Shown here in pieces: positions 9,878 to 20,455 of a DNA stretch of 64,000 bases (within the stretch, counting starts at the first letter, position 1; each line of letters starts with the position of its first letter). The DNA is taken from contig OY755188.1 of assembly GCA_963576735.1 (NCBI GenBank), positions 14,310,323-14,374,322 on the forward strand, written 5' to 3'. Origin of the DNA: Bedellia somnulentella (Eukaryota; Arthropoda; Insecta; Lepidoptera; Bedelliidae). The notes under the pieces were generated by a model. The model did no database searches. It had not been told where the DNA came from and saw nothing but the letters and a program-made list of their open reading frames with translations. Both the position numbers and the translations under genes were made by a program.

Positions 9878-10022
9878 ATATGGTTGCTGACCCGTCAACA
9901 AAAATCTTTTATTTTACAATCTTTTCCCCACTGAATTACCAAATGTGGCTGAAGAATTTCTGATTCTGAAGCTCTACTACCCCTTTTAAGGATTTTTAGC
10001 CGTGACTCTATGTATGCATGTA
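9878..10022 (+). repeat. SINE B, 5'-truncated
   Basis: Starts at the region equal to 'ggttggagacccatcacc' and ends 'agccgtgactctatgtatg'. The 5' third is absent. Confidence 0.65.
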
Positions 10023-10204
10023 TTTCTAATGAACCTTTTAAACAATCGCGGTATCTAGACATTATACATAATAATAGGGACCTGAATCTCCGACATTGTA
10101 AAGATGCACTTGCACTGTATTGTTTTAAGCATCAACTCATAGTTTCATAGTTATACAATCGTACTAAGTTCTATACAAGACTGTACCGAGGTCAAACGTG
10201 TACA

Positions 10205-10470
10205 TTAAGGAAAAAAAATTAAAACCGGTAGAATATGTTTCATTTTCGATACTGACGCCAAATTTGCGCTTTTTGAAAAAAATGTCTGCCTGTCTGTCTT
10301 TCAGTTTGTATGTCCGCTCATCACGTTAATTCTATTGATCAAATTTGGAATAAAGGTAGCTTATAATCCTGACCAACATATAGGATATCATTAATCCCAG
10401 ATTTCCCATATTTACACGATTCATTTTTTTCATCGAACGACTTTATCAGACTCTTCATTAATAGTCTTTT
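10205..10470 (+). repeat. Degenerate Helitron-like repeat
   Basis: 'cgatactgacgccaaa' followed by a (TCTG)-type run and 'gtttgtatgt' matches in order the start of the Helitron at 17823. No clear 3' end is visible. Confidence 0.35.
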
Positions 10471-10589
10471 TGGAAAAAAAAGGGTTTCATCTATTTTCAT
10501 CAAAATAAATGTCCATTTAATTGTTTGTCAATAGTATGACTAATAGATATATAGCTTATCAAAATTTTGAAATCAACACTAACTTCTTC

Positions 10590-10665
10590 GTAGCGTCGCG
10601 GTATACCGTTTGGTTAATACTAATTGAACGGACGACCCAGGTTCGAATCTCTGGCATCGCAATCT
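10590..10665 (+). repeat. tRNA-like SINE head (unclassified)
   Basis: 'ccaggttcgaatctctgg' forms a T-arm with a 5-bp stem and a canonical loop. The rest of the cloverleaf is poor, so this is a tRNA-derived repeat head and not a tRNA gene. Confidence 0.35.
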
Positions 10666-11285
10666 TTTTGCGATTTTTTTTTGCTTTTGTGTTAGCTTAG
10701 AATAATAGGAAGCACTATTCCTTCCCCTTTACATTCAACTATGCGAATATGTATGAATAAAGATAATTGAAAGTATATTGTATGAATTTTGCGTATTCAT
10801 TTGGTAGGTTTGAGAATACGTTTATAACTTTTATTTTTTTAACTATTTTTAAACTAATATTCTTATTATTTTAGAGTAATGTATGTAGACAGCGGCCGCG
10901 GCCTAGTGGAATGTTAACTATTTTTAGGTTCAATTCCATGTATAAATATTTTTGATAGTGCTGATAAATATTTGAAAATTGATCACTAACCATAACCAAC
11001 CATCCTATATCTTCATCATCAACCTTTTCTGCACTCAAGCTCCAAATGGAGCTGTCAGCTGATAGATTTCTGATGCTGACACTTTGACTACCTATTTTTT
11101 AGAATTTATGGCCTATAGTTTATATTCACTTAAATGAATTCACTTAAAAACAAGTAGATATTTGTATCCGCACTGTAATAGATTAACTAATAATTTATAG
11201 AATGGAATGGAAAAAAAATATTGCACATCTAAAAAAAATTACAAAAAACAAAATTTTACGATTTTATATAATTTATTAATTTATT
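10666..11285. other. Intergenic, no gene seen
   Basis: AT-rich. A possible very old SINE B trace lies around 11010-11110 ('catcatcaacc', 'ctcaagctccaaatgg'). Confidence 0.4.
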
Positions 11286-11529
11286 GTTGCTGTGTAGTGT
11301 CGGCTTAGATAACACTACCCCATTTCTGCCGGTGGCTGTACGTAAGAGGCGACTAACGGTATTGGGGCTTTTAAGAGATATTTGGGCGATGCGGATGGAG
11401 ACCCATCACCAACAATCTTTATTTTGCTAGCTTTTCCCCACTCAACTTTCCAAAAGTGGCTGAGGAACTTCTCATTCCAAAGTTCTGTTTACCCCGTTAA
11501 GGGATTATAGCCGTGAGTATATGTATGTA
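11286..11529 (+). repeat. SINE B, full length
   Basis: 'gctgtgtagtgtcggcttag' to 'gccgtgagtatatgtatg'. It mixes the 'ggtggctgtacgtaagagg' 5' subtype with a 'ccgttaagggattatag' 3' end. Confidence 0.9.
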
Positions 11530-12140
11530 AGATTATTTACTGATGGTCCGCCAGCGGTGATCTTGTACTTGAGAGGTGACAAGGATTAGTGCAGCATAAA
11601 ACGGCGGTGTCAAAAAGTCGGTTTCATATAAGGCCAGATGAAAATTGTAGGCCAGTAGATTAGGGTATAGTAATCCCTATGTCCTCTTCTCCTTTGTTTT
11701 GAATGAGACAGTAAGTAGATAGAGATAGTATGTAGACGTTGCGAGTAAGGTAACAAAGATTGTAGTAACACCTCGCAGAAAGAATAGCTTATTCAGTGAT
11801 AATATATTGTGCTATACTTACGCATAAATTAATATTCTGTTTAAGCCTCAGAATGCATAGTTAGTAAATAATAGCACATATCTCAATTTTAATTTATTAC
11901 CGCCATCTATTGATCGATGACTGATTGGCTGCAATCTCTCACACATCACCAACAGTCAGTGTAGGGGAAAGCACCGGGTCGCCGAACTGCTATCCATACT
12001 TACTAAAGATATTCTCATTTTTGAACATAGAAACTTGGTACAAAATGGTTTGTTATGATATGATTCTTATGAACAATTAAAAAGGTTTTTGGAACTCACC
12101 CCCTAAGGGATTGAAATATAGTATACAGATTTTTGATTTA
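11530..12140. other. Intergenic, no gene seen
   Basis: No coding signal. It includes 'ccgccatctattgatcgatg', a common type of repeat word, but no bounded element. Confidence 0.4.
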
Positions 12141-12150
12141 CAAATATATC

Positions 12151-12519
12151 AGCAACCGTGATAGCCCAGTGGGTAGAACACTCGGTTATCGTGCAAACGA
12201 CTAGTGTTCAAATCCTGGGTCGGGCCTACAACAATTTGTCTTTTCTAAAGACATATGTGTGGTTAATTTATCATGGTTGTTAACGGTGAGGGAAAACATC
12301 GTGAGGAAACCCACATGGCTGAGTTGTACTTAGTCATGTGACAGTGTATTCGTACAAAAACGGCGATAGGCCTGCCCCCTATCACGTGAGTACACTGTCC
12401 ATGCAAAACGTGGGTACTCTGAACACCAGGTGACAAAGTCACGTGATGTTCAGAAGTATTAGTACCTCTGCCAACCCCTTCGGGGATATTCGGCGTGAAC
12501 GTTTATGTTATGTTATGTA
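12151..12519 (+). repeat. SINE A subfamily a, full length
   Basis: Head 'gatagcccagtgggtaga', 'gtgcaaacgactagtg', box B 'gttcaaatcc'; body 'caccaggtgacaaagtcacg'; tail TTATG repeats. A short 'aaatata' repeat flanks it. Confidence 0.92.
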
Positions 12520-12605
12520 AATATACTGTATTTAGAAATTTGAAACTTGATGCGATTGACTGATATAACCACTACAAAAAGGAATATATGAAAATCAATC
12601 AATCA

Positions 12606-12790
12606 TGAGTATATACTAACGCCTATAAATCCAAAAAAAGGGTAGCTACAGCTTCAGAGATAGTTATTCTTTATCCACTTTTGGAAGTTGAATGGGGAAA
12701 TGGTAGTCAAATGGGTCTCCAACTGCATCGCCCAATACCCACTTAAAAAGCCTCAATGTTCTTTATATCTATTACAACGCCCACGGGAAT
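12606..12790 (-). repeat. SINE B, degenerate
   Basis: 'cttttggaagttgaatggg', 'gggtctccaactgcatcgcc' and 'cgcccacggg' retain the SINE B order. Confidence 0.65.
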
Positions 12791-12814
12791 ATAAATATTA
12801 AAAATAGCTTTGGT

Positions 12815-12880
12815 ATTTTGGATATAAACTGGATGCAAAAAATGTAGTCCATGCGGACGTAGTCGCGGGCAAAAAGCTAG
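12815..12880 (+). repeat. Possible Helitron 3' end
   Basis: 'gcggacgtagtcgcgggc' then 'aaaaagctagt'. An end in CTAG before T after a short GC-rich fold is Helitron-like. No matching 5' TC end was identified nearby. Confidence 0.35.
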
Positions 12881-12945
12881 TCTGAAATATTTCCTTACTT
12901 CGAATATTTTTATATGGTTTTCTTTATTTTTAAGTGTTTAATAAT

Positions 12946-13305
12946 AACATAAACATAACATAAAAACGTTCACGCCGTTTATCCCCGAAGGGGTTGGCAG
13001 AGGTACCAATTCTTCTGAACTCACATGGCAGCGCCATCTAGTGTCCAGAGAAGGTACCCACATTTTGCTTAGACAGTGTACTCACGTGATAGGGGGCAGG
13101 CCTATCGCCGTTTTGTACGAATACGTGACTAAGTACAACTCGGCCATGTGGGTTTCCTCAAGATGTTTTCCCTCACCGTTAACAAACATGATAAATTAAC
13201 CACACATATGACTTTAGAAAAGACAAATTGGTGTAGGCCCGACCCAGGATTGGAACTCACGCCCTTCTGTTTTCGGGCGGGTGTTCTACTCACTGGACTA
13301 TCATT
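12946..13305 (-). repeat. SINE A subfamily b
   Basis: Reverse copy with 'atggcagcgccatctag' and 'cgcccttctgttttcgggcg'. The first few head bases are missing. 'ttaataat' on both sides is the likely target duplication. Confidence 0.88.
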
Positions 13306-13315
13306 AATAATCAAT

Positions 13316-13495
13316 TAAGGAAAGAAAAATTTCGACACCAGCGGGACTCGAACCCACCAAATCCGAGTATACGCCGGGTATATTGAATTTACTTTTTTTT
13401 TCTTTCGTATATTAATTCGTAAATAATCCCTACATAAGGTTTCATGCACAAGCAAGTCTAGTTACAAAGGTTTTTTTTTATATAAAAGTCTGGCG
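13316..13495 (-). repeat. SINE C, fold-back copy
   Basis: A reverse tRNA-like head ('gcgggactcgaaccca') is followed on the same strand by a forward-oriented SINE C body ('tttctttcgtatattaattc', 'ccctacataaggtttcatg'). The same arrangement occurs at 27836-28030. Confidence 0.5.
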
Positions 13496-14245
13496 CCTAA
13501 CTGTGGAAGTATTATTAAGATGTGTTTTATAAATTACTTAGCGCTGGTTTCAGCACGAAATAATGTCACGTGCCGCGAGGGAGAGGGCTAGATAGGCCGA
13601 TATACAGTCAATTTTGGTAAAGCAGTAGATTGGGTTCTATAACGGGAACAGTTAATCAGTTGGCGTATAAGAAAATTCAACACTTTTCAATAGTATTATT
13701 TACTCATAGATCATATATGTCCCTACTGAGGGGCTCTAGCCTATCGCTTTATAGACTGATTGGCCATAAGCAACACTTGGCAAACTAACAACTTCTACTA
13801 TGATGGTAGCCCACACCGATGACTTAACATGCCAATTCACTATTCAGTAGTAGTAAAACGTACCTACAATATTAATGCTAATAAATACCAGATTAATGTT
13901 ATACAAGTCAGCTCCATAGCTCTCTGTCCAACCGCAACGTGACGGTCAAGGCTGGCTACGCGGTTTCACTTTCTTGTATAGAATAATTTTCACCGAGCAC
14001 TCTCACGCGCACCGCCGCCCGCGCCCCGCGACCCCGACCTCAGACTACGTGAAATGTTGTTTGATCATCATGTGAGATGAGAACAATGGTTTATTCCCAC
14101 GGGTAATCAGCGAGTTTTATGTAGTCATGGCTGGGTTTTGGAGGGTTTGTGATGAAAGAAAAACTCTATGGTGTTAAAAATAAGTTGATTTTCGAAGATA
14201 TTTTTGTGTAACATTTTTTTTTTACTTTAAGTCTATCATAAAATT
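13496..14245. other. Intergenic with a GC-rich patch
   Basis: No gene seen. 13995-14050 is strongly GC-rich ('gcaccgccgcccgcgccccg') against an AT-rich background and could be a promoter or enhancer element. Confidence 0.4.
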
Positions 14246-14440
14246 TCATCGACGACGGCCGTGTACGAGTGTACAGGTTTGCTTCTCGGTCCTGAGATTG
14301 CGGGTTCGATCCCCGCTGGGATCAACATTTATGTGATGAGCATAAATCATTGTTTCTTAGTCTTGAATGTTATGTGTATTAAGTATTTACATATATCGTT
14401 GAGTTAGTACCATATACTATAAGTTTAACTTAATTTGGGC
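14246..14440 (+). repeat. SINE D (tRNA-headed)
   Basis: 'gacgacggccgtgtacgag' leads into 'gagattgcgggttcgatcc', a clear box B and T-arm, then 'ccgctgggatcaacattta'. A second copy lies at 48750-48864 in reverse. The 3' limit is approximate. Confidence 0.6.
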
Positions 14441-14517
14441 CTAACTTAATCTGTGTATAATATGTCTGTACATTTATTATCATTTTTATAAAAGAGCTTT
14501 TTGTAGGATATTTAATT

Positions 14518-14662
14518 ACATACATACATATACTTACGCCATGAGTTCCCATTGAGGTAGGCAGAGACTATCGATCTTCACTTTGTACGATCCTGACTAA
14601 CCTTTAGCTTCGTTTACATCCATCAATCTTCTCATACATGCTTTTTTATTCTTCATATTATG
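14518..14662 (-). mobile_element. RTE 3'-end fragment
   Basis: Reverse of the RTE end: 'catacatacatatacttacg', 'gttcccattgaggtaggcag', 'actttgtacgatcctga', 'catgcttttttattcttc'. About 145 bp, heavily 5'-truncated. Confidence 0.8.
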
Positions 14663-14806
14663 TTACTATGACACGGAATTCGGCCATCATCAATGTTAAT
14701 TATCATGTCGAACAATTTGAAGATTTTACAAATATTTTTGTCGTTCCCTATTTATTTTCATTCCATTTTAATAATTTATTATAATTCATTAAGTGCATTA
14801 GTTGTC

Positions 14807-15025
14807 GACGGTAAGGGAATCATGGTAAGGGATCCCTCTTGCATGGCACAGATGTACTTAGTCACGTGACAGTGCATTCCTGTAAATATGGCGATGGGCC
14901 TGCCCGCTATTAAGTACGACTAAATGACTATACCATAGATAAATTAAGTTATACTTTATACTATCCATGCTGGACTTGGATACTGTAAGCAAAAGGTAAC
15001 AACAATGTCACGTGATGTTCAGTAA
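14807..15025 (+). repeat. SINE A, degenerate, lacking the head
   Basis: 'acttagtcacgtgacagtgc', 'ggcgatgggcctgcccgcta' and 'atgtcacgtgatgttcag' in SINE A order, with a disruption around 14905-14985. Confidence 0.6.
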
Positions 15026-16050
15026 AAATAGTATAGTAATTTCCATAGGGTCAATCCCGGGTCCCATTTTTCTACATTGGATCAGAACCAGCCCATAGTA
15101 AGCATATCGACGATGATATATCATTGGAATCGTCTTTTTTTCTGCATCGGATGGTCGCACTTTCGTGTCTTTAAGATGACTTTTACCGTCGCGTCGCTTG
15201 GTTAATTGACACTTTGTACAATTCTCTTTATTTTCGGCGTGCAAATGACTGTAAAATATATATACATTAGTAAAAATTGTCACTTGGGACAACCACTCCA
15301 TCCGTGTTTTAATTTATAATATTTATATGTAGTATAATTACCGTAATCTTTATAAAAATGGCGGCGTGATAATATTGCCTGTTTTGATTTTAATACTATT
15401 TGGCGTTACGAGTTTTTTCGGAGGCGCTAAAAGATTTAAACTTGTGGCTTAGTAACTATTTGCATCTTGAGTTAAAAAGTAGAATGTGTCGGTTGGGAAT
15501 TTTGTACCTTTATTATTATTTATTATCAGTAATTTACCTGCCAAGATTATTGTGTTTTATATTAAACGACACATTTTAAAAATTGCTACACAAATTTTGT
15601 AACAAAATTAATTCCATTTTATAGATGCTTCAATAACATTCCAATAAATGTTATATTTGACTGTAGGACAGTCAGAGAATTTTCTCTGTTATTTTATTCA
15701 AAAAGATCCAACTTTAAATAGCTTTTACTAACGTTTTGGTTTATGTCGCTTAGTCATTTTTGCCTCTCAAGCGTCCATATGAACTCGCACTAAAATTTTA
15801 GATAAAATTTCTATAGTATTCAAATTTCTACTAAAATCTGACCATGACGTAAACAGAATGAGCATCAATCTGATACGAAGCTTTTTTTACTTACACCTTC
15901 GATTATTTTCCAATACAGGTCTCCGGCTTACTTAGAATCCCTTACGAGAAAGATGTTTCATGAATCATAAAAAACCTAAGTCCAACTTCCTACAAAGACT
16001 CCAAAGAACATGAAGCCAAATGTTTTGAATGCTTTTCAAATATATTTATA
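15026..16050. other. Intergenic, no gene seen
   Basis: AT-rich and unique-looking. A 97-codon minus-strand frame (15008-15301) overlaps the SINE end and has no motif. Confidence 0.5.
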
Positions 16051-16056
16051 TATTAT

Positions 16057-16108
16057 AAAAGTGCATGAAGTGTGTATATATATATATATACACACTTCAT
16101 GCGCTTTT
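16057..16108. repeat. 52-bp near-perfect hairpin
   Basis: 'aaaagtgcatgaagtgtgta', a central (TA)n, then the reverse complement ending 'cacacttcatgcgctttt'. Only one base pair of the 26 is mismatched. Confidence 0.75.
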
Positions 16109-16750
16109 CATAGAAGAAGCGAAAATTTAAAAAAACAATACCATTTTTTGTCTTCTTGCAATAAATTGTTAAGAGACATCTAGTGGTAGAACTTGGAAGC
16201 ACTGTGAACAACCAGCGTTACTTTCAATGTGATAGACAGTTTTATTTTTATATATATACACTTTTAAGTAGTTCCTTGTTTAAAACACAGATGGAACTAT
16301 ATTCGATGAGTTAAATAAATATTCGGTTAAAATGTGTCACAGCAATTTATTTCCGAAACTATTGAGCAAAAGGTGTTTTTTTGAGCTGAAATCATAACGC
16401 ATACTTATTTTTGTTTTTGAATCAAACCAATTTGATTGCCTTTATTGGGATCTACTTTAAAAATACCTAATTAATAATTGTCACTTTCTGATATTAAAAA
16501 TAGATGGGGGATATTTTACCAGTTTGGGAGTTTATATTTTCAAATTATTGTTTTAAAAAAAATGGTATGAGAAAATTATATGAATATACTGTACAGTAAA
16601 AAAATGGCTATCTGAAAACTAGGTAATAAAATATCAAGAAAATTTTAGAAGTAGTATCTCCTATTATTTAAGAAATATAGGGCAAAAACATTACACATAA
16701 ACAAAACCATTCAGTTAAAAACTAGCCAAGCCTCGATGGAGTTGCTTGTT
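16109..16750. other. Intergenic, no gene seen
   Basis: AT-rich, with a T-rich stretch near 16240-16262 and no bounded element. Confidence 0.5.
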
Positions 16751-16754
16751 TATC

Positions 16755-17156
16755 TCTAAAGTCGGTCAAGTGCGAGTTGGCTTGCGCACCGAGGGTCCCA
16801 TACAAACCTGTATGTATATAATTAAGTAAAAGTTCACACATCACGTAATTTTTTAATAGCATTTATATAAGTATTATATGATGCAACTAAATATTTACGG
16901 CTTTCATATTTTTCGTTATCTGTATTATAAGACGTTACTTCGTACTAAATTTCAAGATTCTAAGTTCACGAGAAGTACCCTGTAGGTTTTGGTTCCCGTG
17001 CGGATTAAATGACTGTATTATTTGATTGCGTTTGATTGCGATCACATGACAGCTCCACGTGTTCATGTGAAAAATGGTTTGACGCCGGACGGACAGACTG
17101 ACAACAAAGTGATTCTAGGGTTCCGTTTTTTTCCTTTGAAATACGGAACCCTATTG
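16755..17156 (+). repeat. Dispersed repeat with 'ggttccgt' and 'tacggaaccc' ends
   Basis: Starts 'gtcggtcaagtgcgagttgg', contains 'ggacggacagactgac', and ends 'gggttccgttttttt' then 'aatacggaaccctatt'. The same layout is seen at 42537. This repeat type is common in Lepidoptera; I cannot assign its class. Confidence 0.6.
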
Positions 17157-17385
17157 CAAAGTAACGAAATTTAAACAAAGTCATACAAGTCTAAGGTTCC
17201 TTACTGCGATTTCTATTGTTATAGTTTATGTTATATGACTTCAACGGCTAGTTTGTAATATATTTTTGCAAATGTATTAGAGCCAATATATATAACAGGC
17301 AGCCGGAACTATCGCTGTCCACTGCTTGTATCTTCGGCTAGATCGCCAGGCTGTCAACTGCTCAAAACGTTCCGTGTGTGGATGT

Positions 17386-17822
17386 AGAATAGAATGGAAT
17401 AGAAAACTCTTTATTGTACATCATAGATACAGACATTTTATACAGATTATTTCTTAAATAGAAGTACATTTGGCGGTCTTATTATTTTAGGCATGATTTT
17501 TAGTTCCTCGCCTCTCCCATGGCCGAAAATGAAAATATAAATTTTAAATGGGAGAGGCGGTACTCCCCAACAAAAGCACAGTTTGGCGGTCTTATTATTA
17601 TTATTATCTTTAGCCTTTGAACGGTGAGATCAGAACGTTAATAAAAACAATAGGTAGATGTACAAGAAATAATGGAATGGGAGTAGCAACTATTTTACAT
17701 TACTTATATTAAACAAAAACTTAACTACTAAACTTATTTCCAGTGAAGAATTAATTCATTATAAATAGTTTATAACTAACACTAATAAATAAATATAGTG
17801 TATACAAATAAAAATACGTAAA
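17386..17822 (-). mobile_element. Probable LINE 3' end
   Basis: Starts with 'agaatagaatggaatagaaa' followed by 'actctttattgtaca', the reverse of a LINE 3' end with a (TATTC)-like tail. It contains a repeated word 'tttggcggtcttattatt' at about 17470 and 17583. No reverse transcriptase coding remains. Confidence 0.4.
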
Positions 17823-17941
17823 TCTATACTTATAATAAATCTGTAGAGAGGTCAATTCTGTACATGAAATATATTTTCAAAATAACTATCAGGGGGTGAT
17901 TAGTGATCGATACTGATGCCAAAAATGCAATCAGTAAAATT

Positions 17942-17975
<34 letters not shown>

Positions 17976-18767
17976 GGTTTGTATGTTCCATATGGAAACA
18001 AAAACTACTCGACGGATTTTAACGAAACTTGGTACAATTATTTTTCATACTCCTGGGCAGGTTTTTGTATACTTTTTGGGAAATTTTGGGAAAACGGGAG
18101 AAGTTACTCCAATTTTTAAGCTTTCGTCGCGTGTGCAGCCTTAATGGTTAAACTTACATAGAAATCATGTATGACGGAAATATTCTTCATAAAATTGTCT
18201 AAAAAAGTTCCCGCAACAGTATTTGTTTATCTTTTATGGTTGACTCACAATAACACGTGTAACCCCTGATAGCTTAGCAGTTCGGAGCATTCTGATTATA
18301 TTGTTTACTTTTACGTTTAAAATACTCTCATTCATCCCAAATTTAAAAAAGGTAACATTATTGCCTATTCATTAAAAAAAGAATCATAGAAATCGGTAGA
18401 GAAACACCGAAATTATACATGAAATAAGCCAACGCGCCCGTTACCAAAACCAAATCGTTACTAATTTGTATATTACATACTAGATGGCGCCAGTAATTGC
18501 ATCCTACGTCACGTAATGATTAATTTTTTAGATAGTTATAAATACTTCATAGCGTTTTATTTCAAAATTTGCTATTAAACGGAAATACTGAGCCGTTCAT
18601 AAAAGCGCATTCAAAATCACCAAACTACACTGTTCAGGGAGTGCTATAAATTTAATAAATTGAAAACATTGCGCTAAATTACACAATGCTTTAGCAGTGA
18701 TTGAAGAAAGAAACTTCAGGTATTTAAAAAACAACGCTACCCGTGCGAAGCTGGGCCGATCCACTAG
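17823..18767 (+). mobile_element. Non-autonomous Helitron, complete
   Basis: Begins TC (17823) after A and ends CTAG (18764-18767) before T, the Helitron rule of insertion between A and T. Just before the end, 'cgaagctgggccgatcc' is the expected GC-rich 3' fold. The 5' end is 'tctatacttataataaatc'; a (GTCT)n run lies at 17945-17973. No long coding region, so it depends on an autonomous element. Confidence 0.75.
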
Positions 18768-18990
18768 TCTATACTATAATAAGACCGTTTTTTTAAACGA
18801 CTTCCAAAAAAGGAGTGTTCTCAATTTTTTTTTATGTTTGTTTGCCGATTACTTCGCCATTTATGAACCGATTTTGATTATTATTTTTTCATTCGAAAGA
18901 AGATACTCCCGGATTGGTACCATGATGAGGATATCAGGGTCTGATGATGGGATCCTGGAGAAATCGAGGGGAACCCTCGAATTTTATAGG
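18768..18990 (+). mobile_element. Second Helitron-like 5' end, directly abutting
   Basis: 'tctatactataataagaccg' repeats the 5' start of the preceding Helitron with no gap. It is followed by the dispersed word 'aacgacttccaaaaaagg' and 'tctgatgatgggatcctgg'. The T at 18768 serves as both target base and new start. No second CTAG end was identified. Confidence 0.45.
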
Positions 18991-18992
18991 CA

Positions 18993-19805
18993 AATGTACC
19001 ACGTTTTACAGCAGCGTCCGCCACTCGACACTTCGCAACGCAGCAAAATAACTGTGACAACTGACCCAGTAAACCGCGCGGTCATTGACTGTGATCCTCC
19101 GACAACTCAGCGAATTTGTGATGGAACGAGTTCGCTGCGCCCATCCGCACCTGTCTGGAAACCCGACGCGCCATCGACATCGGTGGCTCACAAGAGTTCA
19201 TTCGCACAGGTGCTGAAGTCAGGTAGCCAACCACGCTCCCGTCGTCGCTGCCCGAACTCCCCGCCACCCGCCGCGACTACCAGACGGAGGGAGGGAAAGG
19301 AGAACCGAGCCGCGCCCGTTCGTGCCGCGCCGAAGACTTGGAGACGACGATGGATTTACCCTGGTCGGGAAAAAACCCAAACGTCGTGTTAACAACAGGA
19401 ATAAGCGTGGTACCGTCCCAGCAGCCTCGTGCCCCTTGAAGGCTGCAACACCGGTACTGGATATTTATATATCAAGAGTAGCTCCACAGATGACGCACAA
19501 TGATATCTTGCGTCACATTGAGCAGACGAGCCTCGGTCCCATAACCGTGCTCAACATCTCACGTCTGGAACCCAGTAGGCCTACTAACTTCAAATCCTAC
19601 TGGCTCCAGGTTCCCGCAGTCCACGAGAAGATTCTGCTAGGAGAGAATTTTTGGCCTGAGGGAATAGTGTTCCGGCGCTTCAGGGCTGCGCATCAGAAAT
19701 CAAAGCCTCTGCCTACCAAATTGTAAATTACTAACATAGACTAAGTTTACTAATATTATATGGACCTTGTTGTCTGATAATAAATGATTTATTATTATTA
19801 TTTAT
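18993..19805 (+). pseudogene. Gag/ORF1-like remnant, frameshifted
   Basis: Two overlapping frames make one product. The first (to 19392) is a Pro/Ser/Arg-rich region ('PSTSVAHKSSFAQVLKSG'). The second (19322-19726) holds 'DDGFTLVGKKPKRR' and then a compact domain 'LDIYISRVAPQMTHNDILRH' ... 'FWPEGIVFRRFR'. The last resembles the RRM-like ORF1 domain of some non-LTR retrotransposons. Base composition is clearly more GC-rich than the flanks. A frameshift near 19330 joins them. After the stop at 19726 come AATAAA-like words and a (TTA)n tail, with no reverse transcriptase following. It could be a gag-only non-autonomous element or a truncated LINE. Family assignment is from motif resemblance only. 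Confidence 0.5.
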
Positions 19806-20023
19806 TATATATTTACATATTTTCTGAACTTATATTGGCATTTGCTTCTGAAAATCATATTGTTATGCTGCTGAGCTGATGATGGAAGGTGTGGGTCCTC
19901 AGTCACTAGGAGTTAGGAAATAGTTCTTTCCACATTCTATATAGATTCATACTCCTCTTCGTAGTTTTTATGAAGAGAAGTACAGGTTCACTAAACATTT
20001 CTTTTGTTAAGTTATTGTTACCG

Positions 20024-20091
20024 AGGAAGTACCATGAGACCAGGATCTGATGATGGCATCCCAGGAAATCGAGGGGACTGTCGAAACTCAC
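20024..20091 (+). repeat. Fragment of the 'gatctgatgatgg' dispersed repeat
   Basis: 'aggatctgatgatggcatcc' and 'gaaatcgaggggac' also occur, diverged, at 18935-18970. The fragment directly precedes a SINE A piece. Confidence 0.45.
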
Positions 20092-20092
20092 A

Positions 20093-20236
20093 ATCATGTG
20101 ACAGTGTATTTGTTTAAAACGCCGATAGGCCTGAAATCGTGGGTACTCTGAACAACAGGTGACAATGTCACGTGATATTCAGAAGTATTACTACCTCAGC
20201 TAAGCCCTTCGGGGATATTCAGCGTGAACGATTGAG
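20093..20236 (+). repeat. SINE A, 5'-truncated with an internal deletion
   Basis: 'catgtgacagtgtatttg' to 'attcagcgtgaacg'. About 40 bp after 'gcctg' are missing. Confidence 0.75.
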
Positions 20237-20455
20237 TCTTTCTTGAAATGTAGAATTGTAGACCATCGCCTTTTGAGGGATTTCAAGTTACATATGGTTG
20301 AGCCTATTTAATATCGTACAGTAATAGAAATACCGGAAATGCCAAGAATAATACAGTAACCGTCGCTTCCTTATCCGAGAGGCATCTTTGCCAGGTCTAC
20401 CCATCTCTAAAACTCGTAAAATAAAATAATTTTTAACAAAAAGAAAACCGACTTA

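Noticed and set aside
15008..15301. 97-codon minus-strand frame
   Set aside because: No motif, and it starts within a degenerate SINE A.
17941..17975. (GTCT)n tract considered as a CRISPR-like or minisatellite array
   Set aside because: It is a plain tetranucleotide run inside a Helitron; the only regular repeats elsewhere are dispersed SINEs without constant spacing.
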